From Polynucleobacter corsicus (GTDB taxonomy: Bacteria; Pseudomonadota; Gammaproteobacteria; Burkholderiales; Burkholderiaceae): 64,000 nucleotides of DNA. The stretch is from NCBI RefSeq assembly GCF_018688255.1, contig NZ_CP061314.1:1178001-1242000 (forward strand), written 5' to 3'. Numbering within the stretch: position 1 is the first letter of the stretch; every line of letters starts with the position of its first letter. Shown here one piece after another: positions 18,202-27,373 of the stretch. The translations under genes were made by a program, and so were the position numbers. The notes beneath the pieces are model-generated. The model had not been told where the DNA came from. It ran no database searches and saw only the letters and a list, made by a program, of their open reading frames with translations.

Positions 18202-18989
18202 CCGCGCGTCCAGCCATTGGCACGCATTGCAGTTAATCGAGCATGATGGGTCAAATCTAATTGCATAGGTGTAATCGAGATACATCCTTCATCAATTGCA
18301 TGAAAATCCGTACCTTCAGAACTGTCTTTTGCATGCCCTGCTGCCCCAATCCAGTAAATATCGTCGCCACGTGGACTCTTCTGAACGACTACTGGTTGCG
18401 AGTGATGCCGATTACCTAAACGCGTTACACGCCAGCGATTCAGGTCGGCATAGGGACGATTCGGAATGTTGACGTTAAGCAAAGTGGCAGCGCCATCGGC
18501 ATGAGTCAAATTGGATGCCAGCGTTTGGACAACGATATCGTGCGCTGCTTTTGCAGCATCTTCAATTCGGTTCCAGCCCTTATCGATTTGCGAGAAGGCA
18601 ATGCCGGGAACACCAAACATCACACCCTCAACTGCAGCGGCAACAGTGCCTGAGTAAAGGGTGTCTTCACCCATGTTCTCGCCTTGGTTAATGCCAGAAA
18701 CTACTAGGTCTGGCTTCTCATCCAAGAAGCCAGTCATCGCAATATGCACACAATCCGTTGGGGTGCCATTAATAAATAGGAAGCCATCACGCTCACCACC
18801 CGCTACCCGATGAATCGAGAGTGGTCGTGATAGTGTTAATGAGTTTGATGCGCCACTGTGATTTTGCTCAGGCGCAATCACTGTGACACGACCTAATGGA
18901 CGAATGGCATTAACCAGGGCTAAAAGACCAGGCGCAAGATAGCCATCATCATTAGAAATCAGAATATGAGGAACTTTATTAACTACCAT
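18198..18989 (-). CDS. surE: 5'/3'-nucleotidase SurE
   Basis: SurE is a divalent-metal-dependent nucleotidase and exopolyphosphatase linked to stress survival. The 263-residue protein opens with ILISNDDGYLAPGL (about 9-22), whose Asp pair binds the metal, and has the further SurE signatures PEQNHSGASNSLT and VSGINQGENMG. It sits 2 bases after czcA and overlaps pcm by 4 bases in the conserved surE-pcm-nlpD cluster. Confidence 0.96.
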   Translation of the reverse strand: MVVNKVPHILISNDDGYLAPGLLALVNAIRPLGRVTVIAPEQNHSGASNSLTLSRPLSIHRVAGGERDGFLFINGTPTDCVHIAMTGFLDEKPDLVVSGINQGENMGEDTLYSGTVAAAVEGVMFGVPGIAFSQIDKGWNRIEDAAKAAHDIVVQTLASNLTHADGAATLLNVNIPNRPYADLNRWRVTRLGNRHHSQPVVVQKSPRGDDIYWIGAAGHAKDSSEGTDFHAIDEGCISITPMQLDLTHHARLTAMRANGWTRG

Positions 18990-18991
18990 GG

Positions 18992-21900
18992 CTAAACCAA
19001 CCCTGGTGCATGCTTGCCTCTACCTCTGAGAGAGGCGTATAAAACCGGAAGTACTAACAAGGTTAATACAGTCGTTGTAACCATACCGCCAACAATTACC
19101 AAAGCAAGGGGTCTCTGCGCCTCAGATCCAATCGCGTGAGATAAGGCGGCAGGCAAAAGGCCTAGTCCAGCAAGCATTGCTGTCATTAAGACTGGACGCA
19201 CTCGCAAAGCAGCGCCATCCACCATTGCATCCTTCATGGCGCCATGCTCCTCAGCAACCGTCTTATTAATATAAGAAATTAGAATGACGCCATCCTGAAT
19301 TGCGATACCGAACAAAGATAAAAATCCGAAGAGCGCTGAAATACTCAGCGTCTCGCCGCCCAGATGTAAGGCAATAATTCCTCCGATTGCAGCAAACGGT
19401 ACATTAATTAAAACGATTACCGCATCACGAATATTGCCCAAGGCAGCAACGAGCAACAGGAAGATGGCTAATAGCGTTAATGGAATGATGACCATCAGCT
19501 TTTGTTGCGCGGCCTTCATTTGATTAAATTGACCATCCCATAAAATCGTATAGTTAGTTGGTAGCGCTACATTTTTCTCGACTAAGTACTTAGCATCCTC
19601 TACAGCTCCACCTAAATCCCTACCGCGAACACTAAAAATAACGGCAATATACCGCCTACCCGTTTCACGATAAATGAAAAAAGGCCCATCCGTTAATTGA
19701 ACGTTAGCAACCATTGATAAGGGTACTTTTTGACCATTGGGCGTGTCAATCAACAAACTCGCTACATCAGGAATATCATTACGACTAGCTTCATTTAAAC
19801 GCACAGCAATACCAAAAGTTTTCTCGTCCTCAAGAAAATTAGAAACAGGAGCGCCGCCAATTGCATTGGCGACAACTGTTTGAATATCACTTACATTAAT
19901 TCCGTAACGAGCAGCCGCCTCACGATTAATCTGGATATTTAAAGTTGGCTGACCCAACTCTTTCAAGATATTCTCGTCTTCAATACCTCGAACTTTTTTT
20001 AGCTGGGAAACAACTTCATGAGCCTTTTGATTTAAAACATCAAGATCGGATCCATAAATCTTGACCGAGTTCTCACCCTTCACCCCAGAAAGAGCCTCAT
20101 TGACGTTATCTTGAATATATTGAGAAAAACTAAAATTGACGCCGGGAATCTTACCCAATTCCGTTTGAAGATGTTGTAACAATAAATGCTTACTTGAACC
20201 CTTTGGCATTTCTTCGGGTGACTTTAAATATAGACCATACTCTTGGTTGAAAACACCGGTCGAGTCAGTGCCATCATCCGGTCGTCCAATTTGTACGGCT
20301 ACTTTATCGAGCTCGGGTTGCTTCAAGAATATTTCGCGTAGTTGATTAGCCACCTTGATGGAATAATCTAAATCAACCGTATTAGGCAAGGTAACGCGCA
20401 ACCAAATATTATTCTCTTCCAGGGTGGGCAAGAATGCAGTACCTAAACGAGTAGCGCTCAATAGTGTTACGCCTAGAATGAAAACGGAAACAGTAATGAC
20501 ATGGCGTGGATGGTCCATCAATTTACGCAATAAAGGCTTATAACGCTCAAGCATCCAAGTAATGAACTTAGGGGGCGCATGATGGAACTTTTCACCAAAA
20601 ACCAAAGAAATGGCTGCCGGCAAAAAGGTTAAGCTTAAGATAATGGAAGCTATTAAGGCAAAACCCATAGTAAAGGCCATAGGCTTGAAGATAATGCCCT
20701 CTACACCACCCATTAAAAATAGAGGTGAATAGGCAACAATAATGATGCTGGTTGAATACACCATCGCACGTTGCACTTCACTAGTTGCCAAAATAATGCT
20801 CTGCTTGAGTCGATTGCCGCCTTCCTCAAGGTGTCGCATTACATTCTCCGTAATAATTACAGCGGCGTCGACAATCACCCCAAAGTCAATCGCCCCTAAA
20901 GAAATTAAATTCGCGGGAACGTTGAACAGATACATTTGAATAAATGAAAAACACAGGGCCAGAGGGATAACCGCAGCAACAACAGCGGCAGCACGTAGAT
21001 TGCCTAGAAAGACATATAGCAACGCCAATACCATCGTGATACCAAAAAACATCGTGTGCTTAACAGTGCCAACCGTAATATCTAAAAGTACTTGACGATC
21101 ATAAAAAGGTTTAATCTCAATGCCAGGAGGTAAGATGTGTTTATTAATATTGGCTACCTTATCCCGAACTCGAGCCAAAACTTCAGACGCATTCTCACCA
21201 CGACGCAAATAAACAATGCCTTCTACAGAATCTGGGTTGTCGTCAAATTGGAATAAGCCTAATCGTGGAGCGTTACCAATTTGGACGGAGGCAACGTCCC
21301 CAATTCGAACGGGTACGCCTTTATTAACAGCAATAACGACTTGCTTAATATCTTCAATATTTCGCAATAAGCCAACGCCACGAACTACGAATTGCTGCTC
21401 GCCACTGGGTAAAACTCCGCCGCCAGTATTGTCATTAGCTTTAGACAAGGCATCTATTAATTGAGGTACTGTCACGCTTTTGGATTGAAGACTTTCCGGA
21501 CTAACAATAACTTGGTATTGGCGAACCTTGCCGCCAAATGATGAGACGTCAGCAACGCCAGGTGTTTGTTTGAGCTCTTTATAGATCTCATAGTTCTGTA
21601 GCGTTTTCAAGCGAGTTGGTGAGGCATAGTCAGATGTCACCTGATAGCGCAGGATTTCTCCGGTTGCATCCGAATCTGGGCTAACACTTGAACTAACACC
21701 CGTTGGAAAGGTAACATTCGCGAGGCTAGTAATAAATATTTGACGTGCTTTAAATGCATCGGCATTGTCAGTGAACTTAAGGGTAACAACAGAGAGCCCA
21801 AAAAGAGAGACCGAACGAAAGGTCTTTACACCGGGGATACCAGCCAGCGCATTTTCAACAGGGATGGTAACTTGCTGCTCTACCTCTGTAGTACTTCTAC

Positions 21901-22069
21901 CAGGCCATTGAGATATAGCCTGAATTGTCAGTGGAGCTACGCCTGGGTAAGGCTGAATCGGCAGCTCCTTAAGACTAAAAGCGCCTAAGCAAAGTAATAC
22001 TCCAGCCGCCATCAGAATGATGACGCGCTTTTCTAAAACTCCACGAATAAATGAAGTAACTAAACTCAA
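18992..22069 (-). CDS. czcA: CzcA-type heavy-metal RND efflux pump
   Basis: This 1025-residue inner-membrane pump belongs to the HME subfamily of RND exporters, which expel divalent or monovalent metal cations using the proton gradient. Helix TM1 starts near residue 12, and TM4 carries the proton-relay pattern DFGVIVDAAVIITEN (about 393-407), matching the CzcA-type DFGxxVDxAVxxxEN rather than the drug-exporting HAE class. Two large periplasmic loops fill about 35-335 and 560-860. The order C-B-A on one strand with 0-6 base gaps indicates a complete efflux operon. The exact metal (Co/Zn/Cd, Ni or Cu/Ag) cannot be read from sequence alone. Confidence 0.92.
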   Translation of the reverse strand: MSLVTSFIRGVLEKRVIILMAAGVLLCLGAFSLKELPIQPYPGVAPLTIQAISQWPGRSTTEVEQQVTIPVENALAGIPGVKTFRSVSLFGLSVVTLKFTDNADAFKARQIFITSLANVTFPTGVSSSVSPDSDATGEILRYQVTSDYASPTRLKTLQNYEIYKELKQTPGVADVSSFGGKVRQYQVIVSPESLQSKSVTVPQLIDALSKANDNTGGGVLPSGEQQFVVRGVGLLRNIEDIKQVVIAVNKGVPVRIGDVASVQIGNAPRLGLFQFDDNPDSVEGIVYLRRGENASEVLARVRDKVANINKHILPPGIEIKPFYDRQVLLDITVGTVKHTMFFGITMVLALLYVFLGNLRAAAVVAAVIPLALCFSFIQMYLFNVPANLISLGAIDFGVIVDAAVIITENVMRHLEEGGNRLKQSIILATSEVQRAMVYSTSIIIVAYSPLFLMGGVEGIIFKPMAFTMGFALIASIILSLTFLPAAISLVFGEKFHHAPPKFITWMLERYKPLLRKLMDHPRHVITVSVFILGVTLLSATRLGTAFLPTLEENNIWLRVTLPNTVDLDYSIKVANQLREIFLKQPELDKVAVQIGRPDDGTDSTGVFNQEYGLYLKSPEEMPKGSSKHLLLQHLQTELGKIPGVNFSFSQYIQDNVNEALSGVKGENSVKIYGSDLDVLNQKAHEVVSQLKKVRGIEDENILKELGQPTLNIQINREAAARYGINVSDIQTVVANAIGGAPVSNFLEDEKTFGIAVRLNEASRNDIPDVASLLIDTPNGQKVPLSMVANVQLTDGPFFIYRETGRRYIAVIFSVRGRDLGGAVEDAKYLVEKNVALPTNYTILWDGQFNQMKAAQQKLMVIIPLTLLAIFLLLVAALGNIRDAVIVLINVPFAAIGGIIALHLGGETLSISALFGFLSLFGIAIQDGVILISYINKTVAEEHGAMKDAMVDGAALRVRPVLMTAMLAGLGLLPAALSHAIGSEAQRPLALVIVGGMVTTTVLTLLVLPVLYASLRGRGKHAPGLV

Positions 22070-23332
22070 TTATTCCTCCTGCTTAGCAAAACGGTCATTC
22101 AGTAAGACCGCACCATCAGTCAGAACTTGCATGCCGGGTTCCAAGCCTTCTGTAACCGCAAATCGTTTGCCATCCAAGTCATAGCCCTTCACTACAAAAC
22201 GACGGAATGTATCAGATCCAATTTTGATGATGACATAGCGCATCTCGCGTACACGCACAATCGCAGATTGAGGAACGACTACCGCCTCAGCCTCGCCTAC
22301 TTTTAATTTAGCACTCACATACATGTCAGGACGCAATAGGCCCTCAGAATTCTCCACATCACAGCGGATTAATAAAGCATGTGTCTCAGGGTCAATTACC
22401 GGTGCAATGTAATTCGCAGTTGCTATAAATTCCTTATCTGGATAGGACTGAGAGCGCAGGATCATTGTCTGGCCTTTTTGAATTTTACGAATATCTTGCT
22501 CATATACATTGCCCAAGAACCATAATTCTTTTTGATTCGCCAATGTAACTAAAACATCACCGGCATTCACGACTGATCCCGGTTCGACCGCGCGTTTGAC
22601 CACAATACCCTGCAACGGCGAGCGCATCACTAGATTAGATTGGGTTCTGCCGCTCCTCTCCAGAGACTTAATATCACCGTCGCCAGCACCTAAATTGCGC
22701 ATACGATTAGCAGCTGCTTGCTGAGTAATCCTGGCATCTCCCAATAAATCACTCATGGTCTTATTAGCTTCAAGCACTTTTGCAGTTTGCGAAGAGAGTA
22801 AATATTCTTGCTGGGCGGATATGAACTCAGGGCTATACACCTCAACCACTGCAGAACCCAGACTTACCTCAGCACCATCAAAAGCAAAGATGCGCTCCAC
22901 TCTTCCTGGTGCTCGAGCAGAAAGTACTTTAGCTTTTTCAGCATTAAAAGCTAGACGACCCGGCACATTCAACTCAACAGGAACTGAAGCCTTAACGGCC
23001 GTCTGAAAAATATAAATATTGGGATTAAGCTCAACCCCTTGTAAACGCAACTCCATTACGCCCGTCTTTTCGATCTTGAGGCTCTTATCACTCTTCTCAA
23101 GCTTTACTGGACGATTCACGTTGACCGCTAGGCCGATCACAATTCCCAACATCAGGATAGAAGTGCAGATTGCAATCAACCGTATACGCTCTCGGCTAGT
23201 AACTGGAAGTGCCCAATAATTTTTACGAATCTCCTCCTGTTTAACGCTAGCGCGATGAAGCAGCTGGCTCCAGATCCGCTCTAATGTCTTGAGTGCAGAC
23301 TTTAAGAAAGAAAGAATTTTGTCCTTCAACAC
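22070..23332 (-). CDS. czcB: CzcB-like periplasmic adaptor (membrane fusion) protein
   Basis: The 420-residue adaptor links the RND pump to the outer-membrane channel. It has a long cytosolic N-terminus (about 1-50), one membrane helix (about 50-72), lipoyl/barrel-sandwich halves on each side of a helical hairpin (about 170-225), and a C-terminal beta-barrel with membrane-proximal domain. The motif APGRVERIFAFDGAEV is typical of heavy-metal adaptors. No His-rich metal-binding N-terminal domain is seen. Its stop codon abuts the czcA start. Confidence 0.9.
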   Translation of the reverse strand: MLKDKILSFLKSALKTLERIWSQLLHRASVKQEEIRKNYWALPVTSRERIRLIAICTSILMLGIVIGLAVNVNRPVKLEKSDKSLKIEKTGVMELRLQGVELNPNIYIFQTAVKASVPVELNVPGRLAFNAEKAKVLSARAPGRVERIFAFDGAEVSLGSAVVEVYSPEFISAQQEYLLSSQTAKVLEANKTMSDLLGDARITQQAAANRMRNLGAGDGDIKSLERSGRTQSNLVMRSPLQGIVVKRAVEPGSVVNAGDVLVTLANQKELWFLGNVYEQDIRKIQKGQTMILRSQSYPDKEFIATANYIAPVIDPETHALLIRCDVENSEGLLRPDMYVSAKLKVGEAEAVVVPQSAIVRVREMRYVIIKIGSDTFRRFVVKGYDLDGKRFAVTEGLEPGMQVLTDGAVLLNDRFAKQEE

Positions 23333-23338
23333 TGCTCC

Positions 23339-24865
23339 TTAAAAAGGTTCTTTGCCAGATGTCGCCAGCAATACTGCTTGTGCTTGCAATAAATTACTTT
23401 CAGCCAGCGCTAATTGAACTTCGAGATTGCGCAATTGCGTTTGCGCTGTCAGCAAATCGTTAAATCCCTGACCATTATTTGAGTACTGAGTTAAGCCCAC
23501 TTTATAAGCAGCATCCGCTTGAGGAACTTGGCGCTCTTTCAGAAATTGCGTTTGATTCTTAGCTTGCTCGTAGCTAGCAAAGGCACTGTTCACAGCCAAC
23601 ACAATTTGTTGACGATTGGAGATATTACCCGCCTCTGCAGCCGCTTGATTACGCTGCGCCTGCTCTACGCCATATTTTTCTTTAGTAAAGAAATACAGTG
23701 GAATGATTAAGTCCAGCTCAAACTGATAGAACATGGCGCCATTATTGGCCGAGAACGGGCCACGCGGAGTATAGGATGAGCCTATTACTTGGAAGTCTGG
23801 CAAATAAGCCTTCTTCGCTAAATCAACACCCTTACGAGCAGCATCTAATTGCAGAGCAGAACTCTTCAATGATGGATGACTGGTTTCAGCATAGTCTTCC
23901 AACTCAATCAAAGTGGGCATACTATTAATGGCACGGCGCACATCGCCGCGTAACACGAGCTTCTCTCTAGAGTGACGGCCAACCAAAGTATTGATATTGT
24001 TGAGCGCTACTTGTAGTTGACGTTCAACATTAAATTGATCTGCTTGCGCCGCGCTTTGCGATACCTGTGCGTTAAGGTATTCAACATAAGCAGCAGCATT
24101 ATTAGAGTAACGCGCTTTTGCTACGTTCTTAATCATCTCCAAGCGCATGACAGATTCTTTTAAGACTTGCAATTGCTTTTGCGATGCTAATGCGCCGTAA
24201 TACAGAGTTGATAGTTGAGCGCCTAGCTGTAAATAGGTAGCTTCACTTTGTGCAAGCAGAGCCTCAGCATTGGTATTAGCAATATCTGATGCCAAGCTCT
24301 TTTTGCCTGGGAACTGAAATGGCTGGGCAATAGAAATGGCGTTGTTGCTACTAATCCCATTGGGGTTCTGTGGCGTTGGTGTATTTGCCCCACCCAATGC
24401 AAATGGAGAGTTTACTGGCATGCCTGACCACACTAAACCGACCTGTGGATTGGCTGGCGCATTAATCTGCGGGACAGTCGCTTTCGCAGATAAGTAGGAC
24501 TCACGCAGTGATGACAGTTGCGGGTTATTTAATTTCAACTCACTCCACAGCTGACGCAAATCCATCTCCGTTGGGCCGGATGGCGCACCCTTGGTATAAA
24601 TCTTGGGGGAATTGCTCTTCGTTACCGGCGCAAACAGCGATGCGGCATTAGCAGCATTAGCAGTCTCATTACTAACAACTGGTGGCGCAGTTAATGCATC
24701 TTTAGATTCATTCGTTTGGACTGTGACGCTAGCCGGGATGGGGGCGTTGGTCTGGGCAAATACAGGAGTTACAAATAATAAGGAGGCGACTGCACAAGCA
24801 ACCCGGTTTATGGGAGTTGTTCTGGTGTCAGCAAATTCGCTCGTTTCTGTCTGGCCGTGAATCAA
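23339..24865 (-). CDS. czcC: CzcC-like outer-membrane efflux channel
   Basis: This TolC-family protein forms the outer-membrane duct of the pump. The 508 residues include a signal peptide (about residues 20-38, ending VFAQ) after an unusually polar first 18 residues, so the true start may lie inside. Two OEP repeats follow (about 110-300 and 320-505) with heptad-like Ala/Gln helices. It is first in the czcCBA operon, 6 bases ahead of czcB. No czcR/czcS two-component regulator lies nearby. Confidence 0.88.
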   Translation of the reverse strand: MIHGQTETSEFADTRTTPINRVACAVASLLFVTPVFAQTNAPIPASVTVQTNESKDALTAPPVVSNETANAANAASLFAPVTKSNSPKIYTKGAPSGPTEMDLRQLWSELKLNNPQLSSLRESYLSAKATVPQINAPANPQVGLVWSGMPVNSPFALGGANTPTPQNPNGISSNNAISIAQPFQFPGKKSLASDIANTNAEALLAQSEATYLQLGAQLSTLYYGALASQKQLQVLKESVMRLEMIKNVAKARYSNNAAAYVEYLNAQVSQSAAQADQFNVERQLQVALNNINTLVGRHSREKLVLRGDVRRAINSMPTLIELEDYAETSHPSLKSSALQLDAARKGVDLAKKAYLPDFQVIGSSYTPRGPFSANNGAMFYQFELDLIIPLYFFTKEKYGVEQAQRNQAAAEAGNISNRQQIVLAVNSAFASYEQAKNQTQFLKERQVPQADAAYKVGLTQYSNNGQGFNDLLTAQTQLRNLEVQLALAESNLLQAQAVLLATSGKEPF

Positions 24866-24958
24866 ATCGGCTACCTCTAAATCTGTACTAATGCTGTTTT
24901 TGAAGCCCTAAAGACAGGTTTGACTGTACTTATCAGGAATTAATCGATTATAGGTGAG

Positions 24959-24987
24959 AAACTCCAAAAGTCGAATTATTGGAGTTT
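24959..24987 (-). terminator. Possible terminator after the OprB-like porin gene
   Basis: AAACTCCAA at 24959-24967 pairs perfectly with TTGGAGTTT at 24979-24987 around an 11-base loop. It lies between the porin gene and czcC. On the minus strand the stem is followed by a short, impure T stretch, so termination is plausible but not certain; the czc promoter should lie between this hairpin and 24866. Confidence 0.5.
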
Positions 24988-25039
24988 TCTAACATATTGA
25001 TTCTAAAGACAATAATGAATCTGGGGTGCCTTGATATGC

Positions 25040-26458
25040 TTAAAACTCAGCATGCACCCTGAACGACACGATTTTTACCGGTCCGCGGGCGGAGTTGTAA
25101 GCCGGATTAATGATGTGCTGGAAGTTCAAACCCGCTAGAACGTTCTTAATGACAGTGGCGTTGTAATAGACCTCACCAATCCGTTCAGGCGAATAGGAAA
25201 TCGTCTGACTTGGGCTTGCATAGTCACCAATGAAATAAGAAACGCCCCCTGCTTTTAGATAGCCGCGGCGATAGCTTGATAAACCATTTTGCATGGCAGA
25301 GATGCCAATACTGTCATGCGGCCGCTTCCAACTTGTGCCATTCATACCCATGCCCACAGATATCGAATTGTCTGCCTCAGTGAAAGACATGGTCTCTGTA
25401 TGACCATCTGATGTAAAGGCTCGACCATAGATACCAAGATCCTTTGTCAAAGCTTGCTCGCCATGCAAACCAATACCGGTTTTAATCTGCATATTGTTGC
25501 GAACGTTATTAATTGCTTGAGTGCCTTGGCGAGTATTTGGATCTTGATCAATGTAATTAGTAGCATCCGAGAATCGCGCCAATATCATTTTGTTGCGATA
25601 GGCCAGTACGCTCACCTTACCTGGTAGATCAGCAATATTATGTTGGCGCTCTACTTCTACTTGATCGCCATAAGTATTAAAGATTTGCCAATTGAGATCA
25701 CGACCATTAGGTGATTTAGGGGCAAGCATACGTGAGGCGCGCATGACCCAGTTATCGAGATACCACTCACCCGCCAAGCCCCAGCTGTAGCCTCTGGCAT
25801 CGGCTGTATAGTCATAAGCTAGATAGGTCATATTGCCCCAGTTCATGAACTGAACACGGGGGTCTTTGGCATAACGACTGTCATCAAAGATATCGAGCGT
25901 GGAGAACTGACCACCAGTCAGAACTACACGATTACTGCTAACAGTTTGGGTAATTTGATTGGCTTCATTCTCAAGAACAACTTGATCGCCCTCTTGATTA
26001 ATCGTGTGGCGCGCAAAGGCACGAGCAGAATAAAACTTAGCTTGTGCGCCATTGGCTTTAGTTGCCTCACCGTTTGAAAAACCACCCAAACCATTTAAAC
26101 CAGAGAAAGGAACTCCGGAAATTACCTCCGGATTGAAATAGACATCGGTGTTTGGCGCAACTCGCGCACCAAAGAATAAAGTACCGGACCAGGTGTAGCT
26201 CATCGCCTTATCGCTGGATAGGCTTCGCATACCGGAGTACGATGATGTGAAGTTGTTGTAACGCTGATTAATATACGTAGTTTGACCGTGCATGTTTACC
26301 GGCAAACCAAATAATTCCCCTTCAGTAGGAAGATCATTTATTGGTGCAGCAAATGTAGCGATTTGGTCTGAACCAGATCCCGCCTTCTGGGCGAGCGCAG
26401 TCGTGCTACCAAAGGCAGCAAGCAAACTCAACAGGAGAAGATAGGATTTGTGGGTCAT
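25040..26458 (-). CDS. OprB-like outer-membrane porin
   Basis: This 472-residue protein has a clear signal peptide (about 1-23, ending ALAQ), then mostly amphipathic beta-strands, and ends with the C-terminal aromatic-type signature VSFRVHAEF of outer-membrane barrels. Segments such as LPVNMHGQTTYINQRY, SGTLFFGARVAPNTDVYFNP and GGQFSTLDIFDD resemble the carbohydrate-selective porin OprB family. It lies upstream of czcCBA on the same strand, 174 bases away and behind a hairpin, so it need not be part of that operon. The substrate is unknown; carbohydrate uptake is the family default, not shown here. Confidence 0.78.
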   Translation of the reverse strand: MTHKSYLLLLSLLAAFGSTTALAQKAGSGSDQIATFAAPINDLPTEGELFGLPVNMHGQTTYINQRYNNFTSSYSGMRSLSSDKAMSYTWSGTLFFGARVAPNTDVYFNPEVISGVPFSGLNGLGGFSNGEATKANGAQAKFYSARAFARHTINQEGDQVVLENEANQITQTVSSNRVVLTGGQFSTLDIFDDSRYAKDPRVQFMNWGNMTYLAYDYTADARGYSWGLAGEWYLDNWVMRASRMLAPKSPNGRDLNWQIFNTYGDQVEVERQHNIADLPGKVSVLAYRNKMILARFSDATNYIDQDPNTRQGTQAINNVRNNMQIKTGIGLHGEQALTKDLGIYGRAFTSDGHTETMSFTEADNSISVGMGMNGTSWKRPHDSIGISAMQNGLSSYRRGYLKAGGVSYFIGDYASPSQTISYSPERIGEVYYNATVIKNVLAGLNFQHIINPAYNSARGPVKIVSFRVHAEF

Positions 26459-26635
26459 TCACAATTTCACATACTTAGCGTCAATGACCAATGAATGACT
26501 AAAAATAAAAATGGTCAGATCTACCAGGGTAAAAACAAGACAACTCGGTTAGGCACGGCGTGAGATTGAAGCTCAACAGGGGTGCAGACCAAATTATCCC
26601 CAAAAAGGGCTAATTTACCTAGAATTTATGTCGAA

Positions 26636-26833
26636 TTAGTGACCGTTGAGCTTTGAAGATTGTGTATTGAGGATATCAAGCAACATCTGGCCATTGAGTT
26701 TGGGATGGTCAGCAGCAGATTTTCCCAAACGAACCCAATGCTCAATTTGTTGAGATGGCGATCTTCCAGTGGCCCGACTAACTTCACTGGCTTGCATTAC
26801 TAGACCCTCAGACAACCTAATCACTTTGAACAT
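26636..26833 (-). CDS. ParD-like antitoxin-family protein
   Basis: The 65-residue protein resembles the ParD_like family (ribbon-helix-helix DNA-binding antitoxins): FKVIRLSEGLVMQASEVS followed by RSPSQQIEHWVRLGKSA, a strongly conserved segment of that family. I use the ATG at 26833, not the GTG one codon earlier. This ATG overlaps a TGA at 26835-26833 that would end the upstream RelE frame if its internal amber codon were read through (TGATG). That suggests it evolved as the third gene of a coupled relB-relE-parD-like operon. It has no toxin partner of its own in the window. Confidence 0.72.
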   Translation of the reverse strand: MFKVIRLSEGLVMQASEVSRATGRSPSQQIEHWVRLGKSAADHPKLNGQMLLDILNTQSSKLNGH

Positions 26834-27102
26834 CACTTGTATATGTGCTTTCGATCACCAATACTCACGCCGTGAATACTGATCTCTTTATCCTAAATAA
26901 AAGCAATAATTCGATAATCGCCGACCCGATACCGCCAGTAGTCACCATACTCGCTACCTTTTAAAGCTTCGCCAAGAATTCTTGGGTCAGCCTGAACGGC
27001 AAGCCTCTCTCTGCAAAACTTAAAAATTCTTTTAGCTACTTTAGGATCAAATTTTCTTAATTGTTTTTCTGCTAATGGGGCAAACTCAATCAGCCAAACC
27101 AA
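26833..27102 (-). pseudogene. relE: RelE/ParE-type toxin interrupted by an in-frame amber codon
   Basis: From the TTG at 27102 the frame reads MVWLIEFAPLAEKQLRKFD, then DYWRYRVGDYRIIAFI, classic RelE-fold sequence, and stops at TAG (26895-26893) after 69 codons. If that codon were CAG, the same frame would continue DKEISIHGVSIGDRKHIYK to a TGA at 26835-26833, giving an 89-residue toxin of normal size with the family's C-terminal RxxIY element. That tail carries residues needed for mRNA cleavage in RelE homologues. The toxin is therefore probably inactive. The start overlaps the end of relB by 17 bases. A sequencing error is an alternative. Confidence 0.8.
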
Positions 27103-27310
27103 GATTTCGCTCCACTTGGTCCAATGGGATAGCTTTTACTTTGCCACTTTTTAATGCTCTCATACTCTTATCAGCTAGATATAAGTCTTCCATATCCTCC
27201 ACATAAGCCAGAATCGCTTCACGAGCATAAAAGGTTTTAGTTCGGCCAGTTGCCTTGGCTAAATTATCAAGTCTCAATTCAATTTCCTTGGGTAATCGTA
27301 TTGCTAGCAT
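27086..27310 (-). CDS. relB: RelB-family antitoxin
   Basis: The 74-residue protein is a ribbon-helix-helix DNA-binding antitoxin: MLAIRLPKEIELRLDNLAKATGRTKTFY is the N-terminal DNA-binding part (see residues 1-28) and AREAILAYVEDMEDLYLADK the toxin-binding helix region. It has a strong ribosome-binding site (AGGAGGT) 4 bases before the ATG. A 24-bp palindrome that includes a -10-like TATACT lies immediately upstream, as expected of an autoregulated operon. Its stop overlaps the start of the broken relE. Confidence 0.88.
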   Translation of the reverse strand: MLAIRLPKEIELRLDNLAKATGRTKTFYAREAILAYVEDMEDLYLADKSMRALKSGKVKAIPLDQVERNLGLAD

Positions 27311-27323
27311 ATGACCTCCTTGT

Positions 27324-27347
27324 AATTGCTATACAAGTATAGCAATT
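27324..27347. promoter_or_regulatory. 24-bp palindromic operator of the relB operon
   Basis: AATTGCTATAC at 27324-27334 is an exact inverted copy of GTATAGCAATT at 27337-27347, with a two-base centre. On the minus strand it contains TATACT, a good -10 box, and ends just before the relB ribosome-binding site. Arm length and position fit binding by two RelB dimers, that is, autorepression. The protein binding is inferred. Confidence 0.75.
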
Positions 27348-27373
27348 ATGACGAATTTCTAGGGGGCACAGCA

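Noticed and set aside
18202..18285. ATG-started longer pcm
   Set aside because: It would overlap surE by 88 bases and adds residues that are simply out-of-frame surE; the TTGA overlap is neater.
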